Origin: JBJMQS01 sp045802605
GTDB taxonomy: Bacteria > Planctomycetota > Planctomycetia > Gemmatales > Gemmataceae
Direction of reading: 5' to 3'
Assembly: GCA_045802605.1 (NCBI GenBank)
Contig: JBJMQS010000056.1
Coordinates: forward strand, 62,001 to 126,000
Length of the DNA stretch: 64,000 nucleotides
The notes under the pieces were generated by a model that worked only from the letters and a program-made list of their open reading frames with translations, was not told the origin of the DNA and did not search any database. This document shows, piece after piece, positions 10,472 through 18,665 of the stretch. Position numbers and translations under genes: made by a program. How positions within the stretch are numbered: the first letter of the stretch is position 1; each line of letters begins with the position of its first letter.

Positions 10472-10825
10472 ATGAGTCCACTCAGCGTAACAGTTATGCT
10501 GTTGGCGGCGGCCGCCATTTCCACTGTCGCTTGGCTAATTGCAGAAGCGAAGGGCAGTATAGGCATTAGGTTGACTTTTGGAATCGCCACGATGGCGTTA
10601 GCATTCGCATATCCCGTTTACGAATGTAACTGGAAAACTCATTTTCGAAATAGAAGAGTTTACGGCGAACTGCGGGAAATTCAGCGGCAATTGACCCAGG
10701 GGCACATCACAAAAGTAAAAAGCGCCTTAGAGGAATACGGAAAAAGCGAATTCATGCCGCGAGATTTTGACAGCGACGAAAACGAACGACAAATGATGCG
10801 CGTGCTGTTAAGTGATAGGGAATAG
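10472..10825 (+). CDS. Two-TM small membrane protein, candidate RHS immunity protein
   Basis: A 117-residue protein with an ideal ribosome site (GGAGG six bases before ATG 10472). Two hydrophobic segments (about residues 5-24 and 31-50) are followed by a soluble, charged helical tail of about 65 residues. It starts 88 bases after the RHS toxin and is the last gene before a strong hairpin. In RHS loci the gene directly after the variable tip normally encodes the cognate immunity protein, and membrane-anchored immunity proteins are common. No family recognised; the immunity role is inferred from position alone. Confidence 0.65.
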   Translation: MSPLSVTVMLLAAAAISTVAWLIAEAKGSIGIRLTFGIATMALAFAYPVYECNWKTHFRNRRVYGELREIQRQLTQGHITKVKSALEEYGKSEFMPRDFDSDENERQMMRVLLSDRE

Positions 10826-10831
10826 TAAACT

Positions 10832-10890
10832 CCTGAAGTCACGGCGTCGGTGCGGAAAACCTGCCCGCACACCGACGCCGTGAATTCAGG
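10832..10890. terminator. Strong imperfect palindrome (21-base arms) after the immunity candidate
   Basis: Arms at 10832-10852 and 10870-10890 are reverse complements at 20 of 21 positions, around a 17-base loop. The hairpin starts six bases after the stop codon of the preceding gene and ends at the displaced RHS core copy. There is no T-run on either side, so a classical intrinsic terminator is not assured. It may instead be a bidirectional terminator or a recombination/repeat element. Confidence 0.6.
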
Positions 10891-10891
10891 T

Positions 10892-11530
10892 CCGGCGGGG
10901 CGGCGACGTGGTAAATCAGCTCTTCTACGACGGCTCAACCACCGGCGATGCCGGCGATCAGTACGTGGGCCTGGATCGCTTTGGCCGGGTTGTTGATCTC
11001 GTCCGGCAAAACAGGAGCGACGATCCGCTCGATCATTTCCCTACGCTTACGATCGCGACGGCAACCGACTTTATCGCACCAATGAACTCAATCACGATTT
11101 CGATGAGCTGTATCACGTCGGCGGCGTGACCACGATGTACCGCTCGTAATCGTGGTCGATCAATGCCTAGGCAACTTTGGCAGCGTCACGACCGACAGCA
11201 CCACTGAGTCGCGGACGCACGATATACAAAACCGGCTCACGGGTGTCGGCTCGGATTCACTGGCCTATGACGACATGGGCAACATGACCGAGGACGACCA
11301 AGGACAGTCCGACACCTACGACGCCTGGAACCGAATGATAGGCGTCGGCTCACAGACAGAGCGGAATGCCCATGATGCGTTGGTTCGGCGGATCAAGGAA
11401 GGCGATCGCAATCATTGGCCGATTTACTCAAGAACTGGCAGGCCTTGGAAGAAGAGTTCGATAACGCAGTCATCCATCAGTACGTCTGGAGCCCAGTGTA
11501 CGTCGATGCGTTTGTGGCCCGCCTGGACTA
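10892..11530 (+). pseudogene. Displaced, decayed copy of the RHS core
   Basis: The sequence closely repeats bases of about 8572-9310 of the intact RHS gene, including VNQLFYDGSTTGDAGDQY, then LNHDFDELYH-like and YDDMGNMTEDDQ segments. Relative to the intact core it has frameshifts, a deletion of roughly 120 bases (the part matching about 8820-8945), and no start. It breaks off at about 11530, where transposase-like sequence begins. Such displaced core fragments are typical of RHS loci, where they can supply tips by recombination; here the tip beyond the core has been lost. Confidence 0.85.
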
Positions 11531-11539
11531 TGCTGAATA

Positions 11540-12178
11540 TTCGTGGTCGCGATCGGTTTTTGCCGCCGGCGGTCACGACCTTCTTGGCGTTGTTGCGAGC
11601 GTTGCACGCGGCGCCGATGTCGGCATTCCGTCACCACAGTGGTCGGGACGTTTCCGCGCGGGCTTAATGCCAAGTGTCGGCGCGGCTGCCGGTGGCCTCC
11701 TGTGCCCGGCTGCAACAAGCGGTTATCGAGGATTGTCACCGGGCTGAACTAAGCCGAGTTCGGCATCGGTGGAACGGTCGCCGACTGTTCCTGGTCGACG
11801 GTTCGAACTTCTCCATGCGGGATACGCCGGAGCTGCAAGCGGCGTTCGGTCAACATCCGCAGCAGCGAATGAGCTGTGGCTTCCCGACGGCCCATCTGCT
11901 CATCCAGTTTGCCGCTCACAGTGGCTTCGCGCTGAAGACCATCGTCGCGCCTCGGCGCACCCGTGACATGGCCCGTGCCGCCGCCACCCATGAAGCGCTC
12001 GGCCCTGGCGATATCCTCGTCGGCGACCGGGCTTTTTGCCAGTTTTACCCATTTGGCCGTGCTGCGCGAGCGCGGCTTGCACGGCGTGTTCCGCGGCCAG
12101 TGGCTGCACGCCGGCCAAAATTCGCTTCTGGGATTAAGGGATCTCAGGCGTTTGCTGAAGAGGATGCTGGTTAAACCT
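11540..12178 (+). pseudogene. IS4-family transposase remnant
   Basis: Fragments typical of IS4-type DDE transposases are spread over several frames. They are an N-terminal RDRFLPPAVTTFLALLRALH, then LFLVDGSNFSMRDTPELQ containing the first catalytic Asp, and GPGDILVGDRAFC containing the second catalytic Asp. After about 12042 the homology jumps frame to FTHLAVLRERGLHGVFR. The C-terminal part with the catalytic Glu is missing. At least two frameshifts and the truncation make it inactive. It lies directly against the broken RHS core copy, so its insertion probably destroyed that copy. No terminal inverted repeats could be delimited. Confidence 0.75.
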
Positions 12179-12471
12179 TGATCGCAAGTTTTGTTTCAAA
12201 ATCATGATGGCATTTGGTTGCGTCAGAACGAATTTGGCAGCGGCTTTTGCGGCGAAGGCCGCCAAGGTACCCAAGCTCCAATACCGCATGGTGATTGAAT
12301 CCCGTCACCACCGACTTTGCAGTCGTCAGTGCCACCTTGGTACAATCTGAAGGATTTAGGTCACCTGAACGCCGAATCTTCCTTGGTGGGCACGGCCGCT
12401 TCCTTGGTTCAAGGTAAATGATTGGACGCCAAACGTGCCAAATCTGGCGGGGAACTGATCGGCCAGCGTAG

Positions 12472-12849
12472 ATGGTCCGAGATGCATTTTTCATATCCGA
12501 GATCGACGAGATACGCCGAGTGATCCTCGCCTTTTCTACGCTGAAGGTCCGCGATCTTTGTCTTCATCAGACAAAGGCCGAAGCCAAATATGGCTATGCC
12601 ATCGCTAAGCAACTTCGCGCGAGGATTACAGACCTTCGGGCAGCCGAATCTGTTCGCCAACTGATCGCGGGTCACCCAAAAGCCGTGGAAAGGAATCCTC
12701 ACGAACGCTATGCGATCATGCTGCAAGATGGTTTTCAATTGATATTTGAACCCAACTACTCTGACGTTCCACAGAAGAAGTCCGGTGGAGTGGATTGGAA
12801 CCTGGTGAGACGGATCAAAATTTTGCGGATAGAGGTGAAACATGCCTGA
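12472..12849 (+). CDS. RelE/HigB-like type II toxin
   Basis: A 125-residue protein whose second half matches the RelE/ParE/HigB fold as found beside HigA antitoxins: RYAIMLQDGFQLIFEPN, then a linker with GGVDWNLVRRIKILRIEV as the last strands. These toxins are usually ribosome-dependent mRNA interferases. The N-terminus is about 15-20 residues longer than usual, so an internal start is possible; the ribosome site at 12472 is weak. The stop overlaps the start of the next gene by eight bases, a hallmark of co-translated toxin-antitoxin pairs in the toxin-first (HigBA) order. Confidence 0.75.
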   Translation: MVRDAFFISEIDEIRRVILAFSTLKVRDLCLHQTKAEAKYGYAIAKQLRARITDLRAAESVRQLIAGHPKAVERNPHERYAIMLQDGFQLIFEPNYSDVPQKKSGGVDWNLVRRIKILRIEVKHA

Positions 12850-13933
12850 AAACACTGCATTTGCTCCTGATTGGGCTTCACCGCCGGGGGATACGATCAC
12901 TGATATTCTCAAAGAACGCGGTGTTAGCCATTCAGAATTTGCACGCCAGGTAGGCTGGAGCGACGAAGATATGCACAGCCTGCTTTCGGGCACCCGTACC
13001 CTGACCCAGGATATCGCCGAGCGTCTGGCGGATGTACTCGGCTCAACCGTAGAGTTTTGGACAACACGGGAGTCAATTTTTCGCGAAGATTTACAGCGGC
13101 TCTCCACACGTGCCGCGGCAGAGGTCAGCGAATGGTACAGCAAGGTCCCGGTTACCGCGTTAGTCAAATCGGGCTGGATCGAAGCGGGTCAGAACAAAAC
13201 AGGTGTTGTGACCGATGTCATGAAGTTCTTCGGCGTAGGCGGCATTAGTGATTGGCAGCACGTGTATGCCGATGCATTCAAGACTCCCGCTTTTCGAACT
13301 TCGCCGACCTTTGCCTCAGATCCCGGCGCAGTCACGGTTTGGTTGCGCCAAGGTGAAATTACTGCATCTGAAATTATCTGCGACAATTGGAATCCAGATC
13401 TATTCAGAAAAGAGCTGATCAGTCTTCGATCATTGACCCGCGAAGAAGACCCACAAAAGTTCTTGCCTGAACTGATGATGCGTTGTGCGGGATGTGGCGT
13501 GGCGGTCGTTGCCTTGCGAGCACCGCGTGGTTGCCGCGCCAGTGGCGCTGCCCGGTTTTTGACACCTGCAAAGCCGATGATTCTCTTGAGTGGCCGTCAC
13601 CTCGCGGATGACCATTTCTGGTTCACGTTCTTCCACGAGGCTGGTCACGTGCTCCTGCACGGGAGTAAATTCGTCTTCGTCGATACCCTGCCGGGTGAGG
13701 ACGAATTGACGGGAAAAGAAGAAGACGAGGCTAATCAGTTCGCGTCTGACATACTTGTTCCACCTGAACATCTCGACGAACTTAAGAGCCTAAACGCCGA
13801 CGCCAGGACGGTGATGCGCTTCGCTCGGAAGCTGGGTATATCGCGAGGTATTGTCGTCGGGCAGCTGCAGCATCGCGGGATCATTCCTCGCAATTATCTA
13901 AATTCATTGAAGTACCGTTTCAAATGGAAGTGA
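12842..13933 (+). CDS. HigA-type XRE antitoxin fused to an ImmA/IrrE-like metallopeptidase domain
   Basis: A 363-residue protein. Residues of about 15-75 are a helix-turn-helix (ILKERGVSHSEFARQVG ... LSGTRTLTQDIAERLADVL), the standard HigA/XRE module that binds the operon promoter and the toxin. Residues of about 200-315 carry an ImmA/IrrE zinc peptidase: HEAGH at 265-269 and the downstream EEDEANQFASDILVP at 293-307. This architecture is a known longer variant of HigA. The peptidase may couple DNA damage or stress to release of the toxin, but that is inference. It overlaps the toxin gene by eight bases and probably represses both genes. Confidence 0.85.
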   Translation: MPENTAFAPDWASPPGDTITDILKERGVSHSEFARQVGWSDEDMHSLLSGTRTLTQDIAERLADVLGSTVEFWTTRESIFREDLQRLSTRAAAEVSEWYSKVPVTALVKSGWIEAGQNKTGVVTDVMKFFGVGGISDWQHVYADAFKTPAFRTSPTFASDPGAVTVWLRQGEITASEIICDNWNPDLFRKELISLRSLTREEDPQKFLPELMMRCAGCGVAVVALRAPRGCRASGAARFLTPAKPMILLSGRHLADDHFWFTFFHEAGHVLLHGSKFVFVDTLPGEDELTGKEEDEANQFASDILVPPEHLDELKSLNADARTVMRFARKLGISRGIVVGQLQHRGIIPRNYLNSLKYRFKWK

Positions 13934-13940
13934 GGAGGAC

Positions 13941-14912
13941 TCATCCACGAAATGGCAAGAAACGGGCCGGGCTTTTTTGCCAGTTGCAAAGGGCGTCTTC
14001 AAGCACTTGCATTCCCATCGGGAGTTTCAATTGTTCCTCCAACTCAACAAGCCAGCGGTCAAGCTGAGCCGGAGGTGTGTTTCGCTTCCCAAATAACCTA
14101 CGGGCGCCCGACAACGGTCCTGTTGCTCCGGTCATATACGTAGAACCGGGCTCAATTTCAGCTAATTTGAGCTTGCCAATCATGGTTAGATAATCAAATC
14201 GAGCTACGCGGCCAAATGAAGCCACCGCCTTCATTGACCGGTACAGGTATTCGAAGGCGCGCCGCGGATCGTGTTCAGCTTGCTCAGCCGCATGATCGAA
14301 AAGCGAATGGTGCCGTCCATGTCGCACCACCCAGCGGACATAAGAATTGACAGCTTCGCCCGTGCCGCTGCGACTTTCCGCATTCAGCGATACATATTTG
14401 CGGTGGTTGCCGAAGTATCCGCTTTCAGGGCCCTGCCGTAACGATTCTTGGTTGCGCGCCAGCCATCGGCGAAAGACATCGGGATTGGCGCTGACCCGCG
14501 CCCAATCCCAGATTGGTCCCTTCCCCAAGCAGCCGTAGACGTTGCGTAGCAGGGCGTAACCAGTGCGGAGATTCTTGCCGAAATGCGTGAACAAAAACAC
14601 TTGCCAGCAAGCCTCGTCGTGCTCGCCGTCCCGAGCGTAAATTGCGGAAGCCTTAATAGGATCGAACAAGTCGCTATTCGGATCTAGTCGCTGATGGGCC
14701 AATTTACGGTCTACATCTCGGCGTCGAAGCACACCTCGCTCGATGTATTGAACGCGATGAATGCTCTCGAGGACCTGTTCAAGAAAAGCAGTGCGCCGCG
14801 CCGAGAGCTGAATGCCCGGAAGCGCACGGACATCTGAGTGAAAGTTGGCTAACACCTTGTCGATTCGAGCTGCTTCCTTTTGGTCTCTGGGTCGCACAGT
14901 ACTTGTCCTCAT
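13941..14912 (-). CDS. Alpha-glutamyl/putrescinyl thymine pyrophosphorylase, clade 3 (aGPT-PPlase) family protein
   Basis: A 323-residue protein matching, as I recall the family, the DNA-glycosylase-related aGPT-PPlase clade 3. Recognisable blocks are SSDLFDP-like NSDLFDPIKASAIY, FTHFGKNLRTGYALLRNVYG, GNHRKYVSLNA, FEYLYRSMKAVASFGRVARF, DYLTMIGKLKLAEIEPGSTY and TGPLSGARRLFG. In phages such as phi W-14, related enzymes are proposed to replace the pyrophosphate of 5-hydroxymethyl-pyrimidine pyrophosphate in DNA with an amino acid or polyamine. Its start overlaps the stop of the thymidylate-synthase-like gene by four bases, so the pair is coupled. The HigBA operon converges on it from the other strand, 7 bases away. 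The substrate is unknown. Confidence 0.82.
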   Translation of the reverse strand: MRTSTVRPRDQKEAARIDKVLANFHSDVRALPGIQLSARRTAFLEQVLESIHRVQYIERGVLRRRDVDRKLAHQRLDPNSDLFDPIKASAIYARDGEHDEACWQVFLFTHFGKNLRTGYALLRNVYGCLGKGPIWDWARVSANPDVFRRWLARNQESLRQGPESGYFGNHRKYVSLNAESRSGTGEAVNSYVRWVVRHGRHHSLFDHAAEQAEHDPRRAFEYLYRSMKAVASFGRVARFDYLTMIGKLKLAEIEPGSTYMTGATGPLSGARRLFGKRNTPPAQLDRWLVELEEQLKLPMGMQVLEDALCNWQKSPARFLPFRG

Positions 14913-15931
14913 AACGGCGCATCGGAATCGTCACTCTCGAAGAGCAAAGGCTGACCAGTTCTCGGAACACTTTTCTTCGGCCGGGCCTTTTGAACAACAT
15001 ACTCCTTATACACTTGGTGCGCCATCTGTTTCTTAATGGCCGGTATTTCTGCATACCGTTCGCGCTTGAAAAGCGAGTACGCCTGTAATAGCCGCACAAG
15101 GTCCTGCCAATAAGGTGCTAACTTCGACATTCGCCTTTTACCAGGGCTCTTGCCGGAACGGACGAGATCTTCCGCGTTCAGCACATGCCCAATCCCTGGC
15201 CAGGGGTCGCCATGTGGCATGGCTGGCATCGCCGCCACCAGAGAATCTTGCCAGCCTTCGGCGAGAAAGTTGCGGGCGGCTCCAAGTTGGGGCTGGTAAA
15301 TATGGAGGCTGCCTGCGAAGTGCGTGTAGTGGCCGAGCTCGCATCCTAGTGTTCTTGCGACGATTTCCTGAAGCATGGTGAAGGTGAATACATCGTGTGG
15401 CAATCCATAGAACGCGTCACTTGATCTCATGCTGACTGCCAAGTGCAACCGATCGCCACGAAGTAAGAATTGTAACGCACAGGTGCACGGTACGTCTCTG
15501 TAGTCTCCATCGAGATCGGACTTCTCAAAAAGCTGAATAACCGCCTTCCTCGTCGTTGCTCGTTCACGCAGCCGCGCGATCACATTGTCGAACTGACTTG
15601 CACCGGTTGGTAAGAAAATCCGAGGTCCATACGCTCCATGGATACTACCGTCGGCTTCAGCCTCATCGCTATAGAGCGGGATGTAATAGCTCACAAAGTC
15701 GGCGCGGTCGCTGGCGGCTAGATACCAGAGTAGCTCGCCCACGGCACTGAACATTTTGCCTTTTTTCTCCGTATGACTGAGCCGCGCACGCGGATCTGTT
15801 AATCGCAAAAGCACAGCGCAAAGCTCGCGATTTGGTCCGCGTTTGTTGGCCTCGACATTTGAGCCTTGTCGCAGAATGCGACTGAAAACTCGTCGAAGCA
15901 GGTCGTCCAATGTGTCAGCTGTCAAGAACAT
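14909..15931 (-). CDS. Thymidylate-synthase-like pyrimidine (hydroxy)methyltransferase, dCMP-hydroxymethylase type
   Basis: A 340-residue member of the thymidylate synthase/dCMP hydroxymethylase superfamily. Visible features are an N-terminal RGPNRELCAVLLRLTDPRAR, HGAYGPRIF at 98-106, the catalytic Cys 149 in VPCTCALQFL, SMRSSDAFYGLPHDVFTF at 167-184, and SLHIYQPQ (His 210, Tyr 212). In canonical ThyA the residue equivalent to Asp 180 is Asn (LPFN), which reads uracil; an Asp here is the known hallmark of dCMP-directed enzymes such as T4 dCMP hydroxymethylase. The likely product is therefore 5-hydroxymethyl- or 5-methyl-dCMP, not dTMP; that is inference. It is the first gene of a coupled pair with the aGPT-PPlase and diverges from the MazG-like gene. 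Confidence 0.85.
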   Translation of the reverse strand: MFLTADTLDDLLRRVFSRILRQGSNVEANKRGPNRELCAVLLRLTDPRARLSHTEKKGKMFSAVGELLWYLAASDRADFVSYYIPLYSDEAEADGSIHGAYGPRIFLPTGASQFDNVIARLRERATTRKAVIQLFEKSDLDGDYRDVPCTCALQFLLRGDRLHLAVSMRSSDAFYGLPHDVFTFTMLQEIVARTLGCELGHYTHFAGSLHIYQPQLGAARNFLAEGWQDSLVAAMPAMPHGDPWPGIGHVLNAEDLVRSGKSPGKRRMSKLAPYWQDLVRLLQAYSLFKRERYAEIPAIKKQMAHQVYKEYVVQKARPKKSVPRTGQPLLFESDDSDAPL

Positions 15932-16265
15932 GTGGTGACGATCGAGAGAACATTGGGCTAATGCCGTGGAGCACTTCGACTAGCCACAACGCCCGCGGCC
16001 GATCCACGAGGGGCGGTAAGGGGCGTTATCGCCAATGCTAGTATCGACAGTTTACAAATCAGACGCGAGGTCCGATAGCGTCCAAACCCAGATCTGGGGA
16101 ACCCGACATTCGCGCGAATGAATCGATGACAGTGCGCGGAACACAATCGCCCGTATATAATTGAACCGATACCCAGGTTCAGACGGCCATTTGTGACAGC
16201 CAAGTTTGTTGGCGAGGTTAGCGCTCGGATGCCCGAGCAAACGACGGTATTCGTTTATTACCCAG
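15932..16265. promoter_or_regulatory. Divergent intergenic region between the TS-like and MazG-like genes
   Basis: About 334 bases that should contain promoters for both directions. A small perfect hairpin (GCTCGG ATG CCCGAGC) lies near 16222-16237. I saw no strong promoter consensus and no further gene. The MazG-like frame is open upstream to about 16206, so its start could be earlier than given. Confidence 0.35.
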
Positions 16266-16616
16266 ATGGTGAGAAACTGCGTGAAATCTTCGTGGCGCGA
16301 CCAAGCAATTGAGATCTATGACCGCTTCTTGCGTTTGGCCCACGCAAAAGGCAGCCTGAAATCCGACCCAGAGATAACCCACTATCTAGCCCTTGCCATT
16401 TGCGGCGAAGCCGGCGAATTAGCCAATCTTGTGAAAAAACGCTGGCGCGGCGATGAAGTAAATCTCGCTCAGATTCGAGACGAGTTGGCGGACATTCGAA
16501 TTTATTTAGAACACCTATGTCGGTTACTACATGTTGATCTCGACGCAGCGTGCCAAATCAAATTGAACGAAGTCGCAAGTCGGCTCGCCGCAAAGGAAAT
16601 CGCAGGGGCTGGATAG
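16266..16616 (+). CDS. MazG-like (d)NTP pyrophosphohydrolase
   Basis: A protein of 116 residues from ATG 16266 (an upstream in-frame start at 16206 would give 136). It is a single MazG/all-alpha NTP-PPase domain: YLALAICGEAGELANLVKKR supplies the acidic residues of the first metal-binding helix, and RDELADIRIYLEHLC supplies the ExxD motif of the second. Such enzymes hydrolyse (d)NTPs or modified dNTPs to monophosphates, which would supply or deplete substrates for a nucleotide-modifying enzyme. It lies between the divergent TS-like gene and the caspase-like gene, which starts 162 bases later on the same strand. Confidence 0.8.
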   Translation: MVRNCVKSSWRDQAIEIYDRFLRLAHAKGSLKSDPEITHYLALAICGEAGELANLVKKRWRGDEVNLAQIRDELADIRIYLEHLCRLLHVDLDAACQIKLNEVASRLAAKEIAGAG

Positions 16617-16778
16617 TGCCTATTGACGGTACATGTATGCTTGCGCTGGAAATGCTATCGCCAGAGTGCTGGAGGCGCGGCGTGAAGTCTTGTTTTCTGA
16701 CAACGAATTGCGGCCGAAAAGCGTTTTCTATGGCGGCGGATGACTTAAGCGTCATGAAGGGGCATTTGGAGCGAGTTT

Positions 16779-18539
16779 ATGGCTCGACAAACAGTGTATC
16801 AGCCCCGTTATCGGCAAAGTTGGGCTCTTGTTATCGGCATTAACGACTACGTGCGGTGCAGTCAGCTGGAACACGCCCGCAACGATGCCAATGCCGTCGC
16901 TGATGTATTGGTGACCTCATTCCAGTTTTCGCGTGACAATGTGACCGTACTCCTTGACGCTCAGGCCAGTCGTACGGCAATTCTTGACGCGTTGCTTGTA
17001 TATGCGGAAACAGATCGAGTGCACCCTAATGATCGACTCTTGGTGTTTTTCGCCGGACATGGCGAAACGGTTGCCGGAAACCGTGGTGATGTTGGGTATT
17101 TAGTGCCTGCCGACGGCGATTGCGACAAGCTGGCCACTCTAATTCGGTGGGACGAGCTAACTCGTAATGCTGATATGATCCCGGCAAAACACGTTTTGTT
17201 CATAATGGACGCATGTTACGGAGGTCTTGCTGTCAAGCGGCACGTTCCGCCAGGCGGACGTAGATTTCTGAGCGATATGCTCCGGCGTTATACGCGACAG
17301 GTATTGACAGCTGGCAAAGACGACGAGCTTGTAGCCGATTCTGGCGGTCCGCGGCCGGGTCATTCAGTTTTTACCGGTCATTTGTTGGAGGCCTTGGAAG
17401 GCAAAGCAAAGACAAAAAGTGGGTTAATTACGGCAAACGCCGTGATGGCTTATGTGTATGACAGAGTGTCGACCGATCATCATTCCCAGCAGACGCCTCA
17501 TTACGGTTTTATCGACGGCGATGGCGACTTTGTTTTCAGTGCGTTGCCGGATGATGGTTCGAGCGAGCTTTCGACCAAGGTGATTGATACGGTGGTTGAA
17601 GTGCCGGCGGACCTGATCGATCAGAAAGATGCCGCGGATGAGTTGGGGCAGTTGGCAGCTTTCAAGGAATACTTGGCCGAACCTCGGCACCGTATCAAGT
17701 TAGACGACAGTGTTAACACTAACATTCGCGCCGCAATTCATCAGACCAGCGACGACAAATTCTCTCCGAACGATGAAGTGAGAAACGGTGAGCATGTCGC
17801 GGCACGTCTGAAGGCGTACGAGGACGTTATTCGCCCGGTCCAGGCGAAAGCCATCTTGCTCGGTAAGTGGGTAGCACAGGAGCAAAAGTCGACACTTGCG
17901 AACATTATGGCGCGGCTTGCGGACAACTGCGTAAAGCCTTTAGGAGGCAGTGCTATCTGCCTAAGTATGCGATGGTACCCTCTTTCGTTGCTCGCATACT
18001 CAGCGGGTATCTCCGCACTGTCTGCGGACAATTATCCGGCTCTTGCCGCCGTTCACCTAACACGGGTTGATGCTCGAACACGCCGGCTAGGCAGTGCTTC
18101 AGTACCGATTCTTGTGCCAATTGGCGACGCGATGGCTGACCTCGGCGAGTACAGGGTGTTCCGATGTTTGCTTGGCTACGACCGTTACTATGCTCCCGAG
18201 AGTGAGTACTTATTCAAAACCGTGCAGCCCGTGCTAGAGGATCTCTTGTTCCTTGGAGCTAGTTATGAGCGGCTATTCGACCGATACGAAATTCTCCGCG
18301 CCTGGCTATACGCCGATTTAACTGACGGGAGTTGGGCGCCAGTAGGCAGATTCGGGTGGAAATCCGGCGGACCTACAGATCGAAATGGACCATATGGGGA
18401 GTTACGCTTCGAGGCCGAACAGCAGTGTGATAATTGGCCTCCGCTTAAAGCCGGCTTGTTTCGAGGGCAGTATGCCCGTTTTCAGGAAACTGTAGCCAAG
18501 TTTGAGAAGGAAGTCCTTGACCGCATACATTGGCGCTGA
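16779..18539 (+). CDS. Caspase-like (peptidase C14) protein with an unknown C-terminal domain
   Basis: A 586-residue protein with ribosome site GGAG seven bases before ATG. Residues of about 12-260 form a caspase/metacaspase-like domain: the first strand ALVIGINDY, catalytic His 94 in LLVFFAGHGE, and catalytic Cys 146 in LFIMDACYGG. Such proteases serve as suicide effectors in many bacterial immune systems. Residues of about 290-586 form a separate domain with no family I recognise; a hydrophobic helical part (YPLSLLAYSAGISALSA) is followed by an aromatic-rich end (DNWPPLKAGLFRGQYARFQE). It may be a sensor or second effector. It lies downstream of the MazG-like gene in the same direction and probably shares its promoter. 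Confidence 0.85.
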   Translation: MARQTVYQPRYRQSWALVIGINDYVRCSQLEHARNDANAVADVLVTSFQFSRDNVTVLLDAQASRTAILDALLVYAETDRVHPNDRLLVFFAGHGETVAGNRGDVGYLVPADGDCDKLATLIRWDELTRNADMIPAKHVLFIMDACYGGLAVKRHVPPGGRRFLSDMLRRYTRQVLTAGKDDELVADSGGPRPGHSVFTGHLLEALEGKAKTKSGLITANAVMAYVYDRVSTDHHSQQTPHYGFIDGDGDFVFSALPDDGSSELSTKVIDTVVEVPADLIDQKDAADELGQLAAFKEYLAEPRHRIKLDDSVNTNIRAAIHQTSDDKFSPNDEVRNGEHVAARLKAYEDVIRPVQAKAILLGKWVAQEQKSTLANIMARLADNCVKPLGGSAICLSMRWYPLSLLAYSAGISALSADNYPALAAVHLTRVDARTRRLGSASVPILVPIGDAMADLGEYRVFRCLLGYDRYYAPESEYLFKTVQPVLEDLLFLGASYERLFDRYEILRAWLYADLTDGSWAPVGRFGWKSGGPTDRNGPYGELRFEAEQQCDNWPPLKAGLFRGQYARFQETVAKFEKEVLDRIHWR

Positions 18540-18629
18540 GGTATGGCCGCGATTTGGACCTATTTGACATCGGCATTCAAGCTAAATAAAGGCTCGAGAT
18601 ACTCCATAACATTTGAGGGGATTTAGCTA

Positions 18630-18646
18630 TTGCCCAATTTGGGCAA
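18630..18646. promoter_or_regulatory. Palindromic operator candidate upstream of the MerR-like gene
   Basis: A perfect inverted repeat TTGCCC-N5-GGGCAA lies 19 bases before the MerR-like start codon. The same 6-5-6 palindrome, with a different spacer, occurs at 19157. The location and duplication suggest an operator for autoregulation. Confidence 0.6.
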
Positions 18647-18665
18647 CTCGGCTATAACCTGACTC

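Noticed and set aside
14909..15931. Housekeeping thymidylate synthase (thyA)
   Set aside because: The specificity Asn is replaced by Asp, the N-terminal motif is divergent, and it is coupled to an aGPT-PPlase gene instead of dihydrofolate reductase.
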